Positions 56,766 through 64,000 of a DNA stretch of 64,000 nucleotides are shown in pieces. The DNA is from Capniomyces stellatus. Its lineage: Eukaryota; Kickxellomycota; Harpellomycetes; Harpellales; Legeriomycetaceae. Where the stretch lies: contig LUVW01000005.1 in NCBI GenBank assembly GCA_001661515.1, positions 186,001 to 250,000 of the forward strand. Direction: 5' to 3'. Both the position numbers and the translations under genes were made by a program. Within the stretch, counting starts at the first letter, position 1. Each line of letters begins with the position of its first letter. Under the pieces are notes generated by a model. It was not told where the DNA came from. It was given only the letters and a program-made list of their open reading frames with translations, and did no database searches.

Positions 56766-58330
56766 TTAAACAGAGTAAATGTTTAGTTTTCCGCTCTCAC
56801 CGCCGGAAATCAAGCAGTTGGAGCACCAATCAAGAGCCAAAAGTTTCTCGGGTTGTGTACTACTAGAGTCGTTGTTATCTCTTGGTGGTAAAAGCGAGTA
56901 CATTGGTGCACGGCTTCGGATATCCCAAACCTTGACAGTTCCGTCGTATGAAGCTGATGCAAAGGTGTAGGGTGAAGTAGGAGACCATTTAACTGAAGAG
57001 ACCCAGCCAGAATGGCCGTTGAGAGTCATGCATACCATGCTGGAATCTGTTAGTCAACCAAAATCATCATTTGTGTTAGTTTTAGCGATTCTTACTTGAT
57101 GTCATATTATACACACTCATTTATATGCATTAAGCTTTTGTTTTATTTTTATTTTTTGGATAAAAGTGCCAATGTTTACCTTCAGCTTTTGGATCCCAAA
57201 GTCTAATAGTTTTGTCTGTGTGTCCACTGACAATAAGACCTGACAATGGCGAATAGTCCAGACCTAAAACAACTTGATCGCATACCTTTGTGGATATGCA
57301 GTCGCCTGAAACAGCATCCCAGGTTCTTAAAGATTGGTCAAACCCACCTGAAAAGAACTGGTTCTGCTGTTTAGAGTTTACAGACACACATGTTACTGCA
57401 CCAACGTGGCCTTTGAAAGTGGACTTTGCAGCCTGTAAAAAAAAGAATTAAAACCAGTACAGTTAGGAACATCACAAGTAAAGTCAACTGCAATTGATGG
57501 TAATAGAAAGTGCATTGATATGTTTATATGTTTGCACGGCTAAATACCTTGACTATCAGTGGAGATTTGTCGGATTTTAGTTTCTTGGTTTGTGGCAAAC
57601 TAGGCAAGTTGGTAAGGTCCTCTTCTGAAGCTTCAGGGATGCTGGTTGTCCAGATCTTCAAGGTGGAATCTGCTGAGGCTGTAATAAAGTGCGAGTTTTC
57701 GGGGCTAATAGCTACACTATCGATGCTCCCGGTATGGCCTAATGCGCGATATGCAGGAATGAAATCTGAATCCTCATCGCCATCCTGTTTCCATCCAATA
57801 ACAGATTGATCAAATCCAGCCGACAAGTAGCTGATATCGCATTCCTGTAAGCTAACGTCGGATGATGAATTGAAAGAGTTGTTTATTGAGGCAACAGACT
57901 TTACTGATTCAGTATGTCCAACCAACCGGTGCTCACACTCGTTGTTTGAATTCCACAGTTGTGCCGACTTGTCATAACCACCAACTAAAAATCGGCTTGA
58001 TGACACAATCGCAACCGAGCTAATCCAGTCGTCTGTTTTGCACGATGCCTTGAGCGAAGGTGGAAGCATTGACTCAACAAACTCGAGTGTTATTATGTTT
58101 TCTGTAGAAAGATTCCGTGTTCTAAGGTATTCTGAAAGGCTCGTCCGCAGAAATGTGCCATCGATTAAAAAGTCAAAAGGAATCGGTGTATCTTTTCCTA
58201 ATAAATGATTGACGATTTCTGAAAGACCGTATCTCTTCAAGTGCGTTGGGACAACTATGGGCGTATCTGGCAACACATACTTGTTGCTCTTCGAAACCAA
58301 TCGAATCTGTGCTTGTTCTGAATCGTTCAT
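56766..58330 (-). CDS. YTM1: YTM1/WDR12 ribosome biogenesis WD40 protein
   Basis: Three exons on the minus strand: 58330-57548, 57432-57180 and 57046-56766 (phases 0 and 1), giving 438 aa. The N-terminal NLE-type domain (~8-90: QIRLVSKSNKYVLPDTPIVV, GLSEIVNHLLG, PFDFLIDG) is followed by seven WD40 blades, with endings such as KSAQLWNSN, STLKIWTTS, QSLRTWDAV, KTIRLWDPK and TVKVWDIRS. The NLE domain of Ytm1 binds the MIDAS domain of the AAA-ATPase Rea1/midasin, and Ytm1 works with Erb1 and Nop7 (PeBoW complex) in pre-60S maturation in the nucleolus. Length and domain order match the family. The charged loop SDKSPLIVK precedes the first splice site, as in relatives. Confidence 0.95.
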
Positions 58331-59221
58331 TTTGTATATTTGTCGTTTCCTTTTCCTAGCTCCTTTCTTATTTCAGCCTTTACTACGCTGTTCTGATCGA
58401 TACTATTATTCTTTGCAAAAACTGTGCTCTGGCTATGGAATCGTTAACTATGATAAGTTTTCCCGAATAAAGTTTCTTTTTTTTACTTGTTTCTAGCGCC
58501 AAATCAAAATATTTAATTTTCTAAATGGAAATTAAATATAATCCTGAAATTAAAGTAATAGATAGAAGAATATCTGAGTTTTTAAACCTTTTCGTAGAAT
58601 TAGGATTATACCTGGCTTTGACTGTCTATCAGTTTATTCTCTAAATAAGGCCAAAATGGTTATATCTCAGAAACGTGTGAAGCTGGGCCTTTTTCTTACC
58701 TTTTTTGAACCAAACTTTTAATTTTTTTCGATTTAATTTTGCTAGAAAATTTTTTTAAAGCTGGTATACTCTTTATTGAATGAACTTTTTTTTTTTTAAA
58801 CTTCAAAGTTTTTGCTGAAAAGAAAATAGAATCCGATTAGCGAATAAAACAATCGTTAGCCAAATTTGGAAATTCTTTTTCTTTTTTTTCAAATTTCAAA
58901 ATGGCAAAACAGTTTTTAAAATTTTTGAAAATTAAAATGGATTTGGTTGAACTTACCCTGCCTTAATTGGCTGATTTGGGGATATTTAGGATAAGAAATT
59001 AAGGAAAAAAATTTTAGTTGGTAAAGAAAAGTTGGTTAGAAGCCCAGACTTGAAATAAAATATCAAGCTTTGGCACAATTGTGACAGTACAAACTCAGGT
59101 CGGTTTACTTTATAAACACAACAATTCAAAACGATCTAATAGCGAAATTCAACGAAAAATATAATTAAATATAACCAACACACAACATATTCAACGCTTG
59201 AAAACAAACAATCCTGGCGCC
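58331..59221. other. Bidirectional promoter region (YTM1 and TSR4)
   Basis: About 890 bp between the divergent YTM1 (-) and TSR4 (+) genes, both ribosome-assembly factors. It is AT-rich with many A and T runs. No clear TATA element or conserved block is recognised. Sharing one promoter region could coordinate the two, but this is inference. Confidence 0.5.
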
Positions 59222-61435
59222 ATGGATAGGGCTAAAAGTAGAACAAATGCAATTTTGGGATTTGCCGAGCCACCAACCGATCAACTTGATCAGGAGATTT
59301 TTAAAAGTAAAATTGGCGGTGAACCGGTAAGCGATAGGCCCTTTCCGCCTTCTTTTTGGAAATAACACAAAGCATTGCTAGCGAATCCCAAGTGAGAGTA
59401 GGAGACTAGAAGTGAAAATAATGTTGATAATGGCTAAACTCGACTGTTTATACGTATTTCTTACACTTTTTGTCTAGAACTGGATACATTACACCAAACC
59501 ATTAAGTGCAGATCTAGTGACTTGCGGGGAATGCAAAAAACCAATGATTTTGCTGTTACAGGTAAGTTGCTTGTCAATATATCTACACCACTGCAGTGTT
59601 TTTGGTTGCTTAACTTGCAAGCCAATAGATAAAAGAACTATATAAAGAAACCCCTCCTAACAGTCGAGTTTAACTGGAATGTTGGATTTTATAGTTATAT
59701 GCTCCTGAAAACGATCCACCACAGGCTTTCCATCGGACGTTTTATGTATATATTTGCAAAAATGGATATTGCCACCGAGGACCTTTCCATGAAATGTAAG
59801 TTTAGAGTTGTGTTGGTGTTGGAGTCGAGTCTTGGGTTTGAATGCGAACGCAATCTAATGATGGTGTGTGCTTTTGTACTTGTAAACCAAATATTGTAGA
59901 ATGAAGGTATACCGTAGTCAGATGGCTGTAGATAACGAGTACTATTGTGAGGTTAAGCCTGCTGATGAGCCAGGTAAAATCAAAGAGTTGGGCAGTGGCG
60001 ATAAAGATGGAAGCGATGATGATAGCGATATGGAGCCTTATGATGATTATGACGATGTTGACTGGAAATTAAAGCACGATATCAAAGGTAATTGAGCCCG
60101 AGATTAAGCTTGTCGCTATTAGCAATGCATTATCAATTGATAACTGGAAAAGAGAAAAATACTTTTGTAGCCGCTCCCTGCAACTACTAACCTTTAGCAT
60201 TTATTGAATTGGGTTTATTGGTGTAATTATAGAACCATCGTTATGTGTGGTTTGTGGTTTGTTGGGCAGCCATAAATGTAGCAAATGCCAGACACGAAAA
60301 TACTGTTCACGAGAACATCAGATGGTGGATTGGACACTGGGAGATCACAAACTTAAATGCTCTGAGGTAGTGGGAAACTCGGACAGTGCTGCAGATGGAG
60401 GAAAAGCCAACGAAAATCAGGAAAAAAAGCCCAACGCGTTTTCGACTGCAATTGCGCTAAGGAAATTCCTATTTAAGGAGATGGAGGTGGTTTCGGAAGT
60501 TGAGGAAGTCGAGAGAGATGAAAATGATGAGTATGAGGAAGATTTGGAGGAAATTAACGGTAAGATCTTGTTTTAGCTAGTACATGACTTAAACTTATGA
60601 TTTTTTAATTATTAATTCCTAATTTTTTGAGGAGTGGGGTGAGGGAGGAGGAGGAGGAGGTTTGAGTTTTTACAAGTTGGTTTACAAATATGTCACCGGT
60701 ATTCAAGTGCATATTTATTTTATACAGAAACTAATGCTTATTTAGTAATTAAAACACCAACTTTTATTTCTCATTGTTCATTAGAAGGGGCTATGGTATC
60801 AGTCCAAAAGAGTCAAAACGAAGATCTTGAAGATTCACGTGTTGAGGTAGATGACGCCTTTTTAAGTTTCCAGAACAATATGCGGTTTAACCCGGATCAG
60901 ATTATTCGATATGCGCGAAATCCCGAGTTTGATTGTGACGCCGATCCACTGTTTGTTAGTGAATTAGCCAGACCTCAAGAGAAATTTATTCCAAACTGCG
61001 AGCTATGTGGAGAGAAACGGGAGTTTGAGTTCCAAGTAAGTGAGAGGGTTTTATTGTCAAACATGAAACTTAAGCGAGCTGGTTTTATACTCTAGAACCA
61101 ACCTGTTTGTAGTTTGGATTCGTACTAATTTGGCTATTGTTGTTGTTTTTTATTATTATTGTTTTTTTGGGCATTTTTGGATGGGTTAGATTATGCCGCA
61201 AATGCTTAATTATATGGATCTGGGCAGAGACAACAGGGATGGTATTGATTGGGGAACTTTGTTGGTATATACATGTCCAAAGAACTGTGAGATAACGGAA
61301 GGCTATTATGCCAAGGAGTTTATTTGGAGGCAGCACTTCAGCTCTGATGGAATTGGAGGCAAGTACGCCAAGGCGTCTTTGGGAATAGTAGACGATATCG
61401 ATAGCTCGATAGATAACATTAGGATAGAGGAATAA
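59222..61435 (+). CDS. TSR4: TSR4/PDCD2 family protein with MYND zinc finger
   Basis: Seven exons: 59222-59326, 59478-59561, 59695-59795, 59900-60087, 60233-60559, 60785-61035 and 61190-61435, giving 433 aa. The N-terminal part has LGFAEPPTDQLDQEIFKSKI and GGEP...NWIHY, then a CGECKKPM knuckle and a YICKNGYCH segment. The MYND finger in exon 5 has CVVCGLLGSHKCSKC, then YCSREHQMVDW and HKLKC. The C-terminal PDCD2 domain covers CELCGEKREFEFQIMPQMLN then YM and DWGTLLVYTCPKNC. In yeast, Tsr4 is a dedicated chaperone of the ribosomal protein uS5 (Rps2), needed for 20S pre-rRNA processing; PDCD2 and PDCD2L are the animal relatives. The MYND finger is the PDCD2-type arrangement, retained here. An acidic insert (GSDDDSDMEPYDDYDDVD) lies before the finger. 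Confidence 0.94.
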
Positions 61436-62180
61436 TACTTATTCAAGCTTGAGGGCGTGCGTGGGATAGAATGTGGTGGGATGGAGATGTGAGGATTTAT
61501 CGTTGTAAACAAAACAACAACAAAATTACACGTGCAAAGTCTTGGTGTTTGCCTATTAATTCTACACCGTCAGTTACTATTATACTGCCAGTTTATCTTT
61601 TATTTGGTTTAAACCCTGCCATAGGCACTTTTTGCTAATTTTTTTTTCCCACCAACACTGTTTATTTGCAATAAAGTCAATAAAATCAGCAGAATGCCAT
61701 TGAACATGAATCGGAAAATGCATTGACATATTTATATGTACATCAGCTATTGGCTAAAAATCAAGGGTAATTGTTGAGAGGTTAAAGCCAGTAATTGGAA
61801 GGATAAAAAGTAAAAATCAAGCAATTTTATTCAAGTCGAGTTTTCGCTTGATGGAAAGAAATGGAATAAATGGAATGATTCTTTTAGAAATTTACAAAGA
61901 AAGCGATCGAATAATTTGAAAATTGTAAAAAAAGCTAAGGGGATGAAAGCCGAGAGAAAAAGTGGAAAATTTAATAAATAAATATTAGCTCGAGTCCAAA
62001 ACAAAGATGATTTTTTTTTTGCTTTTAAATAAACCAAAGCGAGTCCCTTTTTTTTTGTTTTTGTTTTTGGATTTGAATTTGTTTTACTCGAAAATTTAAA
62101 CACTTTTAAAATATAAACTCTATTTTTTAAAAAGCAAATAAAAAGTACAGAGCAAAAGAACTAAAGAATTGAATAGCAAA
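61436..62180. other. Intergenic spacer, STI1 promoter
   Basis: About 745 bp holding the TSR4 3' end and the STI1 promoter. It is AT-rich with T runs. No perfect heat-shock element (nGAAn repeats) stands out, though short GAAA and TTTC stretches are common by composition. Confidence 0.45.
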
Positions 62181-64000
62181 ATGTTGACAGTAAGTACATG
62201 GATTCAAGCAATAAGGTTCAAATCCGTTGATAAAAAAATAAAAATAAAAGTGGGAACTTGGAGCGAAACTTATAATGCTTTGTTAATGTGGTGAATAGGC
62301 TGACGAATATAAAGCTTTGGGAAACAAAGCCTTTTCTACGGGAGACTACGAGGAGGCAATTAAGCAATTTACATTGGGAATAGAGGTTGATCCAAGCAAC
62401 CATGTTCTTTACTCAAATCGATCGGGGTCATACGCTGGATTGCGCAAGTACCAAGAGGCGTTGGAGGATGCAGAAAAGACAGTTAGCTTGAAGGCAGATT
62501 GGCCAAAGGGCTATGGGCGTAAGGGAGCAGCACTGCACGGGTTGAAGAATTATGACGAGGCCAAAGCGGCATATGAAGAGGGGCTGAAAGTAGATCCATC
62601 AAATGCGCTTTTGAAAAAGGGGCTTGATGAGGTGGAGGAAGGACTGATGTCAAGCGAGTCGCCATTTGACAACATGTTTAAGGGGGACATTATATCGAAG
62701 ATAGCATCAAACCCACAGCTTTCGCCATACCTGACACAGCCAGACTTTATGCAAAAGGTGGTTGAGATCCAAAAGGATCCAAAGGCACTTGGAAAGCACA
62801 CTAGTGACCCAAGAATAATGAGCCTTATGATGGCATTGATGGGACTGGACCCCAGCATGATGGGACAGATGAACAAGGACGCACCAAAGTTTGACGACGA
62901 AAAAGCTGGTGATGATGAAGAAGAGGCTGAGGAGATTAATAGCAGAGAACCCAGTGCCTCGAGATCAGCACAGCCAGAAAAGGCCGAGGAGCCAGTTGAG
63001 AGCGAGGAGGATAAACTGAGGGCCGAGGCAGTTAAAGAAAAGGATCTTGGAAATGCATCTTACAAGAAGAAGGACTTCAAGCAGGCGCTGGAGCACTACA
63101 ACAAGGCGATAGAGCTTCTGCCATCAGAGATTACTTTCTACAACAACAAATCAGGTAAGTATGCGTTAGGGGGGAGGGAGAGGGAGAGGGTGAATAAATA
63201 GTAGTTGAATTGTTGATATAAGCAAAAAAAAAAAAAAACGAGGAAATGAATTGGGGTTGGATAAATGGGAGATACTTATTGAGTTATATTTTGTTGAATA
63301 AATAGCCGTGTACTTTGAAATGGGAGAGTTTGACGAGTGCATCAGCATAGCCGAAAAGGCGGTTGAAGTTGGAAGAGAGAACAGAGCAGACTACAAGTTG
63401 GTGTCAAAGTCGTTCAACAGAATTGGAACAGCGTACCACAAAAAGGGAGACTTGGTAAACTCGATTAAATACTACAACAAGTCGTTGATGGAGCACCGAA
63501 CAGCCGATTGCCTGAACAAATTGAAGGCAGCTGAAAAGGAGCTGAAATCGAAGAACGAGACCGAATATCTGGATAACGACAAGGCAGAGGAGGCCCGAGT
63601 GAGAGGAAACGAGTACTTTAAGAACTCAAAGTATCCAGAAGCAATCAAAGAGTACACAGAGTCCATCAAGCGCAATCCAAATGACCCAAGAATCTACTCC
63701 AACAGAGCCGCAAGTTACACTAAACTGGTGGCTTTACCAGAGGCGCTGAAAGACATAAACAAGTGTTTGGAACTCGACCCAAAGTTTGTAAAGGCGTACT
63801 TGCGCAAGGCTGCTGTAGAATTCCTGAAGAGAGAGTATGCAGAGTGTATGGAGACTTGCGAGATGGCCAAGGAAGTTGATGAGGAAAATAAGCACACCTC
63901 AGAGATCCAACAACAGATCTCCAGATGCTACGCTGCAATCAGAGAGCAGAATCAGTCGTCAACTAGCGAGGAGGCTTTGAAGAAGGCCCAGCAGGACCCT
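62181..64000 (+). CDS. STI1: STI1/HOP co-chaperone (3' end outside the window)
   Basis: Exon 1 codes only MLT (62181-62189), then exons 62299-63154 and 63306-64000 (cut by the window edge, still open). Junctions are phase 0 and phase 1 with GTAAGT donors. TPR1 starts at once (ADEYKALGNKAFSTGDYEEA, residues ~4-110). A DP1 helical domain follows (~125-180: KIASNPQLSPYLTQPDF, KDPRIMSLMMALMGLD-type residues). After an acidic linker, TPR2A (EKDLGNASYKKKDFKQALEH) and TPR2B (ARVRGNEYFKNSKYPEAIKE) follow. Sti1 bridges Hsp70 (TPR1, TPR2B) and Hsp90 (TPR2A) and hands over client proteins in the cytosol. The carboxylate-clamp Lys/Asn/Arg pattern is visible in each TPR domain. The missing part should be DP2 and about 60-90 residues. 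Confidence 0.94.

Noticed and set aside
62214..62224. GGTTCAAATCC, a perfect Pol III B-box (tRNA T-loop) sequence inside STI1 intron 1
   Set aside because: The flanking bases do not form a five-pair T-stem, and no A-box or acceptor stem lies upstream, so it is not a tRNA.

Overview
The window is eukaryotic nuclear DNA. Genes are separated by AT-rich spacers, housekeeping genes carry GT...AG introns of about 60-250 nt (donors mostly GTAAGT-like), and there are no operons. The proteins point to a fungus: CSC1/PHM7 channel family, NatA subunit NAA15, CTR9, YTM1, TSR4, STI1, and a CBM19-like secreted chitin-binding protein. A half-size ABCA transporter (a class missing from yeasts and most Dikarya), high AT content and abundant tandem repeats suggest an early-diverging lineage. 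A Kickxellomycotina/Harpellales-like organism is my best guess, but this is inference.

Layout. 1-2.7 kb: nothing recognisable. 2.7-5.9 kb (+): ABCA half transporter. 6.6-11.3 kb (+): CTR9, TPR subunit of the Paf1 complex, with an unusually long low-complexity tail. 12.4-22.6 kb: first cluster of a secreted glycine-rich 11-residue-repeat family. It has one gene on +, then two identical genes at the tips of a large inverted repeat with a ~4 kb AT-rich spacer and one N gap. 23.1-24.6 kb: a gene broken by an in-frame stop, and a small cysteine-rich CBM19-like secreted protein. 25.4-26.6 kb (-): DUF1636 metal-binding-type protein with a membrane anchor. 29.0-32.3 kb (+): nine-exon gamma-glutamyltransferase. 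33.0-34.5 kb (+): nuclear protein with a SAS4-like motif. 34.8-38.2 kb (-): NAA15 in six exons. 38.7-43.1 kb (-): CSC1/OSCA-type channel in eight exons including a 26-nt microexon. 44.3-44.9 kb (-): secreted PAPEPAVEQ-repeat protein. 45-47.7 kb: gene-poor. 47.7-52.6 kb: second cluster of the glycine-repeat family (two genes, one with an N gap). 55.1-56.3 kb (+): thiolase. 56.8-58.3 kb (-): YTM1/WDR12. 59.2-61.4 kb (+): TSR4/PDCD2 with a MYND finger. 62.2 kb to the end (+): STI1/HOP co-chaperone, cut by the window edge.

The housekeeping genes do not form a pathway. CTR9 (transcription elongation), NAA15 (N-terminal acetylation), YTM1 (60S biogenesis), TSR4 (40S biogenesis) and STI1 (Hsp70/Hsp90) are ordinary single-copy functions. 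The unusual content is the secreted repeat family: five members share a signal peptide, a pro-region, an 11-residue glycine/valine/polar repeat that maps onto a three-turn helix, a basic or Lys/Ala tail, a common core promoter, and a CA-rich run directly before the ATG. They sit in recently duplicated blocks that differ by whole repeat units, and both assembly gaps fall inside these blocks. I think this family is the undescribed system most worth following. Its function cannot be read from the sequence.
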